A DNA stretch of 64,000 bases, from positions 33,462,760-33,526,759 of the forward strand of contig NC_083576.1 in assembly GCF_027579695.1 (NCBI RefSeq), read 5' to 3'. Positions 1 through 12,104 of this stretch are shown piece by piece. The first letter of the stretch is position 1. Every line of letters begins with the position of its first letter. The DNA comes from Neoarius graeffei. Taxonomy: Eukaryota; Chordata; Actinopteri; Siluriformes; Ariidae. The notes beneath the pieces were generated by a model. The model saw only the letters and a list, made by a program, of their open reading frames with translations, did no database searches and was not told where the DNA came from. The translations under genes and the position numbers were made by a program.

Positions 1-150
1 TTTTCATCCATGAGAGGATAAATACCTGATACTCCCTACTAGTCAGACAGAACTGAAGAAGCCTTTCGGATGAGAGGTGAAACGTCTTCAAGAATCTTCA
101 AGCAAGTCCAGTTGCTCTCTTTTACCACCCACACTTAATATGTTAAGTTG
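1..150 (+). repeat. 3' tail of an unclassified fish retroelement (left copy)
   Basis: The window opens inside a repeat tail containing gaagaagcctttcggatgag followed by gaggtgaaacgtcttcaag. The same sequence recurs from 27245, where about 110 bp more of it is visible upstream. I recognise the motif as a common fish dispersed repeat but cannot place it in a superfamily. It marks the left flank of block T, so the true left end of the duplication lies before base 1. Confidence 0.45.
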
Positions 151-599
151 CAACATACCAACATAACTATGTTGCCAAATGTTTAATAAACATTAAGCCG
201 CCAGGCTTTGAAATAAATGCTCCAGTGTGGTATAATATTTGTTTTCCACTTGCTTGCTGGTGAAATGATTAAACTGTATTTTCCCATTTTATCCACTGCA
301 GTGCACTTTCTTACCAGAAGAGTGCGCTGTTGCGTCCTTAGTCACACTTCACCTCGCCAACAGAATAGAAACATACTGTATCTAGTTTTCTCACGGTAAA
401 TCTGAACTCTGTTCAGATCCCTGTTCGACATCTAGTGCACTATACTGGACAAAGCCCTGTTTTCTATACAGTGCGCACTTATAGAGCGTCTGGATCTGTT
501 TGGGAATCCGTGTCCTCATACTGTAATGTCTGACGATTTATGGCTGAATTACAAACTGCTTCCTAACTCCATGTATAATCGTGATGCACCTAGAATTAA

Positions 600-814
600 A
601 CTATTTGGGACTCAGCCTGAGTGGGTTAGAGGGAGGGAGAGAGGGAGGGAGGGGTAAGGTGGAGTGGGAGTTCGTTTGACCAATCAGAGTGAGGGGTTTA
701 GCAGAACTGGGGCGTGATTTCCTACTTAAACCCCTAGTCTTCCCCGGATTAAACACACACGAGAGATACACGGCTTTCATCAAATGTATATTTCCAACAG
801 GAAGACAATTTCAA
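600..814 (+). promoter_or_regulatory. Promoter and non-coding exon 1 of beta-thymosin copy A
   Basis: A GA-rich tract (629-660) is followed by an inverted-palindrome-free CCAAT box (680-684, context gaccaatcag) and a weak TATA-like cttaaa near 725. About 60-90 bp further on is a strong splice donor, with GTAAGC starting at 815. This fits a short 5' untranslated first exon ending at 814 and joining exon 2 at 2688, the usual beta-thymosin layout. The transcription start is inferred, not seen. The right copy (27840-28062) keeps all these elements. Confidence 0.5.
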
Positions 815-2687
815 GTAAGCAACTCTATTTCTGAATAGTTTGACCTCCAGGTTACCGTTTCAGGTGAGATGCAACACGAAATAGAGTGGAGATGCAGGAT
901 ATGATTGAGTATAGCATAGCTGACACTGTACGTACCTAATAACAACTTTTTTAAATCAGTTTGTAGTAATTTGCTGCAAATAATGAGCGGATTACTTTTA
1001 TATTTAAAAAAAAAGTTATGTCCAATCTCAACGTTTTTCGGTGCCACTTAGTGGGCTAGGAGCCAAGACTGTACTGCATTCAGCTCCATCAGTACCATCA
1101 GTATGACTTTTTCAGCTACCTGCCTTGAAAGTCTTAGTGTGTTAATACACATTTTATAAACGTTATATGTAGGGTATACAGGAAGGATGGTGCAATTCAC
1201 GTCATTTTGTGCGCTTCACGTGTTAATTGCGCAATAACAGCGTAAACGTTGCACTGATATGGAGATACCGTGATAATAAAATAATGGAATGATGAAATTA
1301 AATCGTACTGTATGCATGTCGTGGTTGTAAAGGTCAAGTGACAAAATAACAATGAAATATGGTTGTTTCAGTAATTATACGAGATAAAAAAAATTACAGG
1401 GCAGATTATTTAATTGCAGTGTTATGTCATTTAGTGTCTTTTTTTTTCCTTGTTGTACTCACAACATAAAATGTGCACATAAAATCATATGGTTATCATA
1501 CTTTTTTCTGTACTTTTCCACCTCCTAGCTCAGGTATATGTGAGTTAGATCTATGTCATGGGTGCAGTACGACTTTTTAAAACAGACCAACAACCTCTAC
1601 ATGCAGCAGATGCTGCTTAATTATAGTGTCAGGTGACAAATGGGTTTCTTGTTCTGTTTACCTTGGGCGTCCATGTCATTAAAAGACACTTAACCGTGTG
1701 TGTGCTTCCACGCCTTGTGCAAGGGCACCTGCGGATAAAGAACTCTGTCAGTAACATTGTGGTATTTTTCCTAAAGAGTGTAATTAAAGACTGAAGTTGC
1801 ATCAAGCTTGCACGCAACATATCTGCATAGACTTAAAACAGTGGCCTTTTTGTAATGTGCAGCGACGTGTGGGCTGAGTTGTCACATGAGCATCGATGAA
1901 ACGAGGCACGTTCTGAAGACATGTTCAACATGGCTTTTGGTTTCTGCAATTAGAAAAATAAATATTCCATTTAGTAGTAACTAAGTCTTTATTCATGTAT
2001 TTCTAATTCCTTGACAACGCAGTTCACAGTAACTGGTGATCGCACTGACAATTACATTTTTTTTGTCAGAACTGTCTAATAATGTACCAAAATCTCACAA
2101 AATTATGTCAAGAGGTTACAAATCCCTTTAGCAATGTCTTGTGCTCAGTTTGTGGAACTTGTGGCAGAATTATTTGGAAATTCTACTTTTTTCTTTAGTT
2201 AGTTCTCTTTTCTTGATAGTTTGCAACTGCACAAAAGAACTCTTGTGCTTTTAAACAGGCTCCCCTTCCAAAGGAAAGTTCCTTTCATGGGTGGGGTGTG
2301 ACAACATGTCCAGACAGGAGAAAAGAGGCATTAGTTAAGGGCATGTAGTAACAGTGAGAAAGAATGTCCTGGTCTTCGAGACAAACCTGCTTTGAAGCTA
2401 CAACTCATAAAAATCAGTTACTCAATCTGACTAAATTTGCCACTTGCTGTTGGGTTTAAGATCAGCTTTCCATTTTCCTACTAACTTGTTTACAAATTTC
2501 TAAATGTGTTTTACCTACCTACAGATTGATTTCACACCATGCAAAACATGAGTGTATCCACTCATTAAAATAATTTATTTCATTAAAATAGCTTCTTCAA
2601 AGTAGTCTTGTGTCTCATTTGGTCAACAACTCATCTTGCAGAGTTTCCAGTTTGATTTAATAATTCAGACAAATTGTGTCTTTCTAG
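815..2687 (+). other. Intron 1 of beta-thymosin copy A
   Basis: A GT-AG intron (gtaagc to tttctag). It is AT-rich with short homopolymers. No exon, ORF or transposon with clear ends was recognised inside. The right copy (28063-29928) is nearly identical, with only small homopolymer indels and scattered substitutions. Confidence 0.6.
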
Positions 2688-2700
2688 AAGAACATCCAAA

Positions 2701-5700
2701 ATGAATGACAACCCAGTCAAGCAGGAAGTGCAGAACTTCGACAAGAGGTGTCTGAAAAAGACCAGCACTCGTGAGAGAAACATTCTCCCAACACAGGATG
2801 GTAAGCCAAACTGGAATCCTTCATTTAGCATCTACATGTTCCCCATGTTCCAACATACATGAGCCATGTTCACATACACCTTTTGTGTTAATTGCCATAA
2901 GGAAACAAACAACAGATTGTAAGAGCAAATATGTGATTTATATAGCACTTGGACAGAATGAAAGGAAATGGTGGAAATGGATGTTTGTTCTTGCTTCACC
3001 TGTAGCCTAATTTACTGCCAAGTAAAGGATCCAACATATAGAAAAGCATGTCCTTTAATTGTGTTATCATGGAACATCCCCCCAACTACATCTATCTTGT
3101 AGCCAGCAGAAAATTCATCCTAATATTTACAGATGTTTTAGTCTAGCTTTTTAAACTCTTTCTGTTCCATGTTGCAATATTATAATACTGTACTCTAATT
3201 ATTGTTTTATTATAATACTGAATAATCTGTCTGGTATTTAATTATACATAACATTTATTTGTAGAATTAGTATTAGTTCTAATGTCTTAATACGAACATT
3301 GGGACTTTCCAACCAGAGGAAATATTGTAACTTACAATAGAAGAAGAAAAAAAAAACTTATGTTGCGGTATTTGATCAGCAACATTAAATTAGCAACATG
3401 GTGTCATATGTTAGTGACTGCACTTCTGTAGCAATCATTTTCATCATAGCTGTAGGCAAGACAGCTTAGAAGACAGAGGAAGGCAGCTTAGAATCACAGT
3501 TAAAACAAATGATACAAGTGCCACAATCCAGTGTTGCATCTGCTGTGTGGAACTAAACTAAAAAATAGCGAATGAATAAAAGAAGAGCCATGAATACTCA
3601 AGTAAATGCTAATACTCAGAGCGCCTAAAGATTCTAGTCAAAATATAAATGATATATGAAATGAGATTATATAGCTTCACTTTTCTTGGTTTAATAAAAT
3701 CATTATTGCTATGTATGCACTTCTTTTTGTCTGTTTTTGACTCATTTTCTTGTAATTTCCTGGAATGGCAGACATGCAGACAATTTCTAAAATAGAGCAA
3801 ATTCACCTATGAAAATTGCTATAATCTGTGCTTGTAATTCTAAATACTGCATAATTTGCAATAGTAGTAGGATTATACAATAGCAATAATTGAGTAATAA
3901 ATGCCACCTCAGTCATCAGTAACCTCAGTATTCCAACAGAGAACATGAGATTTACATCTCCAGTTCCATGCAGAGGTTTACTTGTTTGACTGAATGGTTT
4001 GAAAAATCTGAAAACTCAGATTTGAAACAATGATGATGATAAATGTCAGATGTGTCCTTTAACACAACTGTAAACATTAACTTTTGTGATTTTTAATATC
4101 TGCTTTTATTACACAGCTTTGTTGAATATCAATCCTCAGAAAGAAGTCTGGTAAATTTTGTTGCTTTAATAATCAAATTAACACCGTCAGCTTATTCGCA
4201 AGACTCTATGGCAAAAAAAGGTTACTCCATCAGAAAACATGATGGAAAATTTTTCTAATATTAATTTTAATGTTCAGTTTAACTTCAAGTCAAGTTTATT
4301 TGTATAGCGCTTTTAACAATAAACATTGTCGCAAAGCAGCTTTACAGAATTTGAACGACTTAAAACATGAGCTAATTTTATCCCTAATCTATCCCCAATG
4401 AGCAAGCCTGTGGCGACGGTGGCAAGGAAAAACTCCCTCAGACGACATGAGGAAGAAACCTCGAGAGGACCCAGACTCAAAAGGGAACCCATCCTCATTT
4501 GGGCAACAACAGACAGCATGACTATAATATTAACAGTTTTAACATAAAGTCAGTTTTGTTGATGTTATAAACTCTTCATTGATGGAAACTTGAGTGCAAA
4601 ACTGTTCATGACAACTGCAGTCCTAAAGTTAGCAAGTCAACTGTAGTCCTCAGCCATAAAAGCATTACTGTAAGTGTCCAGAGCGTCCTCCAGCTGTGAC
4701 TTTCAACTATCCACATGGGGCCGTCCTCCACAGGAGCGATGTGATGAGACTCCAACCAGACACAGGGCACCAGGATGGATCAGGCAGGTCTGAGGAGCAG
4801 AAGAGGTCCGCATCCGCATCTCGATCCCAGGACCGACATGTAACTCAGAGGGACAGGGTGCGGGTGGGGGAGAGGAAACACAGGTTGTTAGGTATGCCCC
4901 ATGTCACCTGAATAAGTAAGAACAGTATACATATTGCACTGAGTACAAGCAGGGACTCCGGAAACTAACTATGACAGTGTAACTAAAAGGGGAGAGCCAG
5001 AAGGTAACACAGGCATGAGGGAGCCCTGGGACATAAAGCAGCCAGCCACTACACCATCAACAAACTCAAGTGAGCAAGCGAGTGGGGGACTGACAGCATC
5101 CATACATCCCAGTTTGCCAAAACACTCTGTCTGAGGACCCTCCAGATCTACACCTTTACCTCATAAACACCATTAACAAAAGGCTTGACTAAACAGATAT
5201 ATTTTCAACCTAGACTTAAACGCTGAGACTGTCTGATTCCCGAACATTACTTGGAAGGCTGTTCCATAACTGTGGGGCTTTGTAAGAAAAGGCTCTGCCC
5301 CCTGATGTAGCCTTCACTATACAAGGTACCAGCAGATAGCCTGCACCTTTTGATCTAAGTGGGTCATAGAGGATCAGAAGTTCACTCAGGTACTGTGGTG
5401 CGAGACCATTCAGTGCTTTAAAGGTCAATAGTAGTATTTTATAACCAGTACGAAATTTGATTTGGAGCCAATGCAATGTAGATAAGACAGGAGTGATGTG
5501 GTCATATTTTCTAATTTTAGTAAGGACTCTTGCTGCTGCATTTTGAACTAACTGGAGTTTGTTTATGCACTTATTGGAACATCCAGACAGTAAGGCATTA
5601 CAATAATCCAACCTGGAGGTAATGAAAGCATGAACTAGTTTTTTCTGTGTCGTGTAGTGAGATTAAATTTCTTATCTTAGCAATATTTCTGAGATGAAAG

Positions 5701-6156
5701 AAAGCTATCTGGTACCAAGCTATCAAGTTTAACTTGAATTATAACGCTAAGTAGGCCAATCTTGAGAAGGCTACAGAGTTTGCATTATTATGGACGCAGT
5801 TCTAACCAGAGTATCTAATTGACTGTTTTTAGGGGAAGCAATAAAATCATTTTTCAATCAATATTTTGTGTCAAATGATTGATTTCTTTCGTAAGTATCC
5901 ATATAATAATTGGAATAATGTACAGATAGTCGGTCATAATTGCAAAATAAACCCCAACGGGGTAATGCAGGGTGAATCCTTGAATCACCCTGAAGGGTTC
6001 TGTTTCATGGTAATGTCCAGCTCATTGTGCATTATCCTTTACTTAGAACACTTGTAAGAATGCCAGTGATGTAACATGCACTTCTCATTTTCTTTTACAG
6101 TTATTGACCAAGAAAAGAAGTGTCCACCTGAAGCTTGTGAAGTCTGTCAATCATGA
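2701..6156 (+). CDS. Beta-thymosin-like actin-binding peptide, copy A (two coding exons)
   Basis: Exon 2 is 2688-2800 (ATG at 2701, acceptor TAG ending 2687, donor GTAAGC at 2801). Exon 3 starts at 6101 after tcttttacag and stops with TGA at 6154-6156. The intron is phase 1. The joined frame is 51 residues. It begins [16 protein letters not shown], continues with the actin-binding LKKT motif (LKKTST), then ERNILPTQD and IDQEKK, and ends in a Cys-containing tail [11 protein letters not shown]. Known beta-thymosins are 43-45 residues with FDK, LKKTET, LP and EQEK at the same spacing; they bind monomeric G-actin in the cytoplasm. The longer tail with three Cys is unusual. A Cys near the end is known in beta-15 types, so it may be closest to those, but I cannot assign orthology. 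Intron 2 holds an antisense LINE fragment. No break is visible. Confidence 0.88.
4287..5660 (-). mobile_element. 3' fragment of an L2/Rex1-type LINE in thymosin intron 2 (copy A)
   Basis: On the minus strand a 131-codon open frame (5216-5611) reads [34 protein letters not shown] and [15 protein letters not shown], and ends in [15 protein letters not shown]. This is the C-terminal region that follows the reverse transcriptase in fish L2/CR1/Rex1-group LINEs. The element's 3' end is near 4290, where the minus strand reads gcgctatacaaataaacttg. The reverse transcriptase core is missing, so this is a 5'-truncated insertion antisense to the host gene. The same insertion sits at the same place in the right copy (31528-32900), so it predates the duplication. 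Confidence 0.7.
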
Positions 6157-6524
6157 ATCTTCTTGTATCTCTTTATCAAACACCCCCACCCTTTCCCTTC
6201 TCAACTTTAAGATGTTGTACTCAATCACCCTCTTCACTTCCTGCACTCAACTTTTGTTTAAATCATATCTTGGTCTCTTTACAGTGCCATAGGCAAGGAG
6301 ACATGCAACTGAATGGGCAGATGAGTGGCAAAATCCTGTGTAATTCCAGCTATTTTTAAACTTTTTTTCCTTCCTATTTTGCATTACTGAGAGTGGATTA
6401 AGCTGGCACTGGAGCAGCTGAGCAATCAAATGTATGTTTTATCATCAGTCAACAACTCTGTTAACTATATCCATGTCTCTGTATCTGGTAACATTCAGTA
6501 TGAGTTATCCCGTAAATGATGTGT

Positions 6525-6530
6525 AATAAA
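6525..6530 (+). promoter_or_regulatory. Polyadenylation signal of beta-thymosin copy A
   Basis: AATAAA lies 369 bp after the stop codon, with T-rich sequence and gtgccttgg downstream. It is the best 3' processing signal between the stop and the SINE at 6664. The equivalent in copy B is 33774-33779. Confidence 0.5.
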
Positions 6531-6663
6531 TAATTTTTAAAACGTGCCTTGGAGAGTGGTTCCTTTGCAGTGAGTAGCATGGATTATAATTTTATGTTGG
6601 GCTTCTGCATAAATTTACACTAGGCTTTGGTTTTCTTAACTAAAACTTAAAGTAAATTGATTT

Positions 6664-6765
6664 ATTCATTCATCTTCAGTAGATGCTTTATCCAGGTTAG
6701 AGTCATGGTGGATTCAGAGGGACAACTGGGTGTGGGGCAGGAATGCACCCTCGATGTGATGCCAG
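6664..6765 (+). repeat. SINE fragment, cut at the inversion breakpoint
   Basis: The sequence attcatcttcagtagatgc through ctcgatgtgatgccag is the first half of a common fish SINE-like repeat that is continuous at 33908-34140. Here it stops abruptly at 6765, where a transposon terminal repeat begins. The missing half lies 13 kb away, inverted, at 19755-19910. Bases 6720-6763 are also present inverted at 19867-19910. Confidence 0.65.
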
Positions 6766-8491
6766 CCCCGATAGCAGAGGGTCGTTGAAACGACGTAGAG
6801 TTTTGGTCAGAATGGTCGGTTTCCGTCGTACGTCAGAAAATCAACGTTGAAACGGCGCCGTGAAACGTCGATTTCTCCGCCGTCTGAGAGGGTCGATTTA
6901 TCACCGTTGAATCAACGTGGGTAAAGGCTGATCTGTCGACCGTCAGAGAAGGTTGAATATACGACGTTGAACCATCGTCACTTTTGCCGGCCAGTTTTCA
7001 ACATTGGTAGGATGAGCAAATTCTGGCCCGTAGCCAGGGGGGATCGGAGGGTTCGTTCGATCCCCCCCCCCCCCCCCCGCGACACTGCGCCCCGGACACA
7101 CACGCCCCTCAAGATTACTCAAGATTTATTCATTTGTTCATGTCCGATGAATATACATTGATTCACATTTAAATTTACAATATCAAATCCAGACTAATCA
7201 AAAAAGAAAAGTAGACTAAGTGAGGACGAGTTAGAATAACGGCTCATTTCTCCTATGTTTATGTTTACACGTTTTGTTCAGACTGCTTTACACCCCAATC
7301 CAGTAGGTGGCGGTAATGCCCCCATTAGACCCCTTTCACTGACGTCACCCGAAACCGGAAGTAAACAAACCCTGCGCCACATTGGAAGACCAACAAACTC
7401 GTGATTAGGGGGAAATAACGGCAGCGTGCGGTATGTGAACCCACGAGGCACTTGGTTCATCATAAACCTACAATGGTAAACTTTTGTGCTGTGTTAGGGT
7501 TCTAACAAAGCTGATGGGAAAGGTGAAAAGAAGTCTTTCTACAGAATACCAGCTGTGATTGAGACACAAGCAAACCAAGGAGCTTTCTGCCAGGAGACAG
7601 AGAGAGGATTTAGCTGCTTTATGCAGAGCGGATCTGAATACTTCAAGTCTATTTTGTTACTGGTAAGTCAGTAGGCTAGAGTGTTGTAGAACATTTTTTT
7701 AAATGTTTACTGAATAAAAACATCCTTAATTTTATCAAATATTCTCTACTCTATATTTCATTTCTTTCTTTTGTTTTAATTTTCCTCCCTCCATCCCTCT
7801 TTGGATTTTAAATATAGTTTTCCCCCATGTCCAAATAATGAGGTAGGGTGGCATTTAGAAACCCATAGCCTACTGCTGACTTTCTTTATCAATGCTGCAT
7901 CAAATTAATTTTGGTTATGTTTTTCTGTTTCCATGTACAGGTCTGCGCCGCAGGAGGAATAGGCCACAATTATAAATAAATCATAAAATGTTTCTAAGAA
8001 CTTGTTCAAGTGTGTTCTGTTCCTTATAAATGTTAAAAGTTATGCCTCATTAGATAGCTTGACAAACATTAGGAGAGGTGCATTGTTGCATGCATTTTTA
8101 TATCCTGTTGTACATTAAACAGGACGTAGCCTACGCACATTGATATAAATTAAGTTTCACTTTCATGGTTGAAGTATGCATGTGTGTGTTCATCCTAGGC
8201 AAGAGCCCCGATGCTTTATTGTTAGCTAGTTTAATTTAGCCTGTTTTGCTTAATTTGTAGCCTTCCTGTTGTACATAAAACAGGAAGTAAAGTTGGATGA
8301 ATCATCGCCGAAAATTCAACTATAAATCGACCGAAATACGTAGTTGAATAAAGGGTGAAAGGGGGTCTATTCTCTGTCGACCACCAGCCACTTTTCAACG
8401 TCGTTTCAACGGAAACTCGTATGAGCAAAGCGGTGTTGAATCAACGTCGGTGATCGACGGTGATTCGACGGCGTATAGGTCGAAGAACATG
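6766..8491 (+). mobile_element. THAP-exon DNA transposon, truncated copy
   Basis: This is the same family as 15800-17559, in the opposite orientation. It starts exactly at the terminal repeat CCCCGATAGCAGAGGGTCG. It continues with many short palindromic motifs of the type cgttgaaacgacg or cgttgaatcaacg (6780-7010), a C homopolymer (7063-7080), a THAP-like exon (7473-7662) and more palindromic motifs (8300-8475). It stops at 8491 about 34 bp short of the other terminus, so only one end is intact. Its start is joined directly to a broken SINE, which points to rearrangement rather than simple insertion. Confidence 0.7.
7473..7662 (+). pseudogene. THAP-domain first exon remnant (truncated element)
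   Basis: ATG at 7473 opens MVNFCAVLG, the N-terminal CxxxxC start of a THAP zinc finger. It is followed by sequence matching SFYRIPAV, and a consensus splice donor (ctgGTAAGTC) lies at 7663. This copy has lost 2 bp of the second Cys codon region (gggttctaac against gggtgttctaac in the other copy), giving an early stop. THAP domains are C2CH DNA-binding modules found in P-element and Kolobok-type transposases and in host THAP proteins. No downstream transposase exon is visible. Confidence 0.65.
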
Positions 8492-9004
8492 ATTAGCAAC
8501 AAGATAGAAGAGGTGACCACAGTGACTTTTCAAACTTCGGTGCCTTCAGTAGTGGTTTTGCTTCGAGGTTGTTTTTAATACTTGGATCTGTAGTCAAGAC
8601 AATCGACCACCAGCTCACAAGCTGTCAGTAAAACATGAACTTTTTGTTCAAAGGTTTTTGTTACAAAATAGCATGTTCATATTCTCCATGTTAGCATGCA
8701 TGACATGGTCACAAGCTAGGCAGGGATGAGAGTTTTCCGCTTTTCGGCGGATTTCCGCTTTTTCTGAGTAAAAAACAACCTTTTTATATTATGCCAAATC
8801 CGTTGAGATTTTTTTTTAATTAATTTCGGGGGGTTGGGGTATGTTCCTTCATGTTGTTCAAACTTTATTAACTCCAACGATGTTTACACATTATTTGTAA
8901 GTCGCCATCTTTAGTCTCGTTTAAATCTCGTTGAATGTGATGTAAAATTCGTGTTATCTACATTGTTATTGGTCAAAACATCGATGTCGAGACCATAATA
9001 GCCA
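8492..9004. other. Unassigned sequence
   Basis: No gene, tandem array or element termini recognised. A short stretch near 8735-8765 (ttttccgcttttcggcgg) resembles a dispersed fish repeat. There is no counterpart in the right copy of the duplication. Confidence 0.4.
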
Positions 9005-9345
9005 ATCAAAACAGTTTTTACAAAGACACCCACATCCGCTTGTTCTGACCCACTGGAGGTAGCGTCACAGTGCTGTTAGCCAATCAGAGGTAACACGTTT
9101 ACTGATTGCTGTTAGCCAATCAGAGGTAACACATTTGTATGTCATGAATATTAATGAGTAAGAGCTGGAATCCTGTCGTTCTCCCGCCACCCACTCCTCC
9201 ACCAAACTAGAACAGCCTGAAACAGGAGAACCACAGCATTTTTTTCACCAAAACCGGCTCACAGGGCATTCAATCATACTAGAGACCACCGCACAATTAA
9301 TGAAAAAACGATGCAAGGGGACCTTTAAACCGAACTCCTACTCAA
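9005..9345 (+). repeat. Short non-autonomous repeat, copy 1
   Basis: The sequence from acccacatccgcttgttctg to aaggggacctttaaa is present in reverse complement at about 63650-63940. It contains an internal duplication of gctgttagccaatcagaggt (from 9075 and again from 9110), which is single in the second copy. The end aaggggacctttaa is plausible as a terminus, but I could not define matching terminal repeats. Confidence 0.5.
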
Positions 9346-10394
9346 CCCTTAGCTACTCCTGAAATCCCAATGTTGAGGAGTGTAGTGTGACAGGGGGAGT
9401 TAAAAGAGAGAGAGAGAGAGAAAACGCATGCATGACTAAATACAGATAGTAAACAAAGCAAATCAAACAACAAGTGGTCTAAGATCGACTTTCATGTGAA
9501 TCAAAATGCGTACATTTAAACCATGAATTAATTCAAATAAACAACGCTCTTCACATTAACTATCCACAACTAAGACTAATGTAACCTACTTCAGCTCACA
9601 CTATTAAGAGTAACCGCTGGAGTTTACAGATGCCTATACCACTATATGTTTACCTTTTGGACCAGCACATCAAAAGATTAGGCTCGCTACTGGAGAAAGG
9701 GGTATCAGAAATTGCATTGAGTAGAAGAACAAAATGCACACAACTCACAGGTAAGTTTGATGTGTATTGTATTAACGCATAAACAAACAACAACAACAAC
9801 AAAAATAATAATAATAAAATTAGAATGTCCTTCAGTGCATGAAATGTCAAAATATCACTCCAGAAATGAAATATATAGATCAACCAGGTGGATAACAAAA
9901 TCACAGTTCTTATCTCCAATTAGGTTGGCTCGCCACAACTGCTGGAAGCTACCTCTACAGTATGGAAGTGATCACAGCACAAGAGTCCATGCGCCGCTCC
10001 CGGGTTTCACAGAAGAAGGAAAACCATAAAAAAGAAGAGACACACAAAAAAAAACCCCGGCCTGTGCAGGCCAAACCAAGGTTACAATAATGTTCTTGAT
10101 AACAACTACATATACATGCATATCCATATGAATTACAATCACTACAATAATTAAAATATGGCTAAACATCAACTTTGTCTCATGTCTTTCTTCATCTCCA
10201 CTCACTCAGAACCATATGAGGTGAGCGCCATGTAACAATATAAACGAGCTATATATTTTCTTAGCATGAACATTTCTCCTTTAATACAACATATGAAATT
10301 AACAACTTGTTCATCCGTTCTAACTTAACTGGCATATATACACATTCAAAATGTCATTTATGAGTTAATGTCAATGTCACACCCAGTCTTGTCC
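9346..10394. other. Unassigned sequence with short microsatellites
   Basis: It contains a GA run (9409-9422), a CAA/AAT run (9787-9817) and otherwise unique AT-rich sequence. ORFs here are short and low in complexity. It is absent from the right copy, so it was either lost there or brought in by the left-copy rearrangement. Confidence 0.4.
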
Positions 10395-11324
10395 TAAGAG
10401 ACAAGACTGAAAACCGTCTGTGAAAATGGTTCATTGCTGCATCCACAAATGCAAGTTAAAACCATATATAAACAATATCCAGAAACACCGCCATCTTCTT
10501 TCGGACCGAGCTCTTTTGTGATGGACTGAGGCAAAGTGGAAAATTGTCCTGAGGTCTGATGAGTCAAAATTAGAAATTCTTTTTAGAAGTCATGGACACC
10601 ACGTCCTTCACACCAAAGAGGAGAAGGACTATCCAGTTTGTTATCAGTGCACAGTTCAAAAGCCAGCATCTGTGATGGTATGAGGGTGCATTAGTGCACA
10701 TAACATGGGTAGCTTGTACATCTGGGAAGGCATCATTAATGCTGAAGGATATATCCACGCTTCAGAGCAATATGCTGCCATCCAGACAAAATCCTTTTCA
10801 GGGAAGGCATTCCTTCTTTCAGCAAGACAATGCCAAACTGCTTTCTGCACATATTAAAACTTCAAGGCTCCATAGTAAGAAAGTCTGGGTGCTAAACTGG
10901 CCTGCCTGCAGTCCAGACCTGTCTCCCATTTAAAACATTTCGTGCAAAATATGACAAAGGAGACCCCAAACTGTTGAGCAACTGAAACTGTACATTAGGC
11001 AAGAATGGGACAACATTTCTCTTTCAAAACTACTGCAGTTGGTCTCTTCAATTCTCAAACTTTTACAGAGTGTTTTTAAAAGTAGAGGTGATGCAATACA
11101 GTGGTAAACATGCCCCTGTCCCAACTTTTTTGAAACATGTTGCTGACATCATATTCAAAATGAGCATATATTTTTCAAAAAACACTAAAATTTTTCATTT
11201 TCAACATTTGTTGTCTTTGTCCTATTTTCAATTAAATATAGGGTTTCCATAATTTGCAAATTATCACATTCCTTTTTAAATTATTATTTACAGTTAACAC
11301 AACTTTTTTTTGGAATTGGGGTTG
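10395..11324 (+). mobile_element. Tc1-c (Tc1/mariner) fragment, left copy
   Basis: Sequence matching the reverse complement of 43026-43950 runs to the terminal repeat ttttggaattggggttg, ending at 11324 and followed by the expected TA. Transposase fragments on the plus strand include RSDESKLEIL (first catalytic Asp) near 10550 and FQQDNAK (second Asp) near 10820. The frame is broken, and the usual catalytic Glu region (DLSPI) ends in a stop. The 5' part is lost at about 10395, at the edge of the left-copy rearrangement. It sits in a TA of Tc1-b. Confidence 0.75.
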
Positions 11325-11339
11325 TACACTCAATACTTG

Positions 11340-11919
11340 GTTGGGACTCCTTTACCACGAATTACTGCATCAATGTGGCGTGGCATGGAGGAAATCGGCC
11401 TGTGGCACTGCTGAGGTGTTACTGAAGCCCAGGTTGCTTTGATAGTGGCCTTCAGCTTGTCTCTATTTTTGGGTCAGGTGTTTCTCATCTTTCTCTTGAC
11501 AATACCCCATAGATTCTGTATGGGGTTTAGGTCAGACAAATTGGCTGGTCAATCAAGCACAGTAATATCATGGTCAGCAAACCATTTGGTAGTAGTTTTG
11601 GCACTGTGGGCAGGTGCGAAGTCCTGCTGGAAAAGGAAATCGGCATCTCCATAAAGCTTGTCAGCAGATGGAAGCATGAAGTGCTCTAAAATCTCCTGGT
11701 TGACAGCTATGTTGACTTTGGATTTGATAAAACACATTGGAATAACCCCAGCAGATGACATGGCACCCCAAATCATCACAGACTCTGGAAATTTCACATT
11801 GGACTTGAAACACCTTGGATTCTGTGCCTCTCCACTCTTCCTCCAGACTCTAGGACCTTGATTTCCAAATGAAATGCAAAATTTACTTTCATCAGAAAAG
11901 AAGACATTGGACCACAGAG
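11340..11919 (-). pseudogene. Tc1-b transposase, C-terminal half (left copy)
   Basis: The minus strand encodes the catalytic domain: FFSDESKFC (first Asp), LFQQDFAPAHSA (second Asp), then after an in-frame stop NLSDLNPIQNLWG, and the conserved end SVTPQQCHRLISSMP. The third catalytic residue, normally Glu in NPIENLWG, is Gln here. The right copy has the same change, so the transposase was dead before duplication. The N-terminal half lies beyond the SINE at about 15358-15720. Confidence 0.75.
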
Positions 11920-12104
11920 GGGGTGGCATGGTGGTGTAGTGGTTAGCGCTGTCGCCTCACAGCAAGAAGGTCCAGGTTCGAGCCCCGTGGCCGGCGAACG
12001 CCTTTCTGTGCGGAGTTTGCATGTTCTCCCCGTGTCTGCGTGGGTTTCCTCTGGGTGCTCTGGTTTCCCCCACAGTCCAAAGACATGCAGGTTAGGTTAA
12101 CTGA

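Noticed and set aside
217..399. 60-codon ORF upstream of the thymosin promoter, present in both copies (27461-27643)
   Set aside because: Identical in both copies only because the block is duplicated; no domain, start context or splice signals support it.
9757..10029. Possible exon around 9650-10030
   Set aside because: A GTAAG follows a short frame at 9750, but there is no acceptor, no recognisable protein and the frame runs through CAA/AAT repeats.
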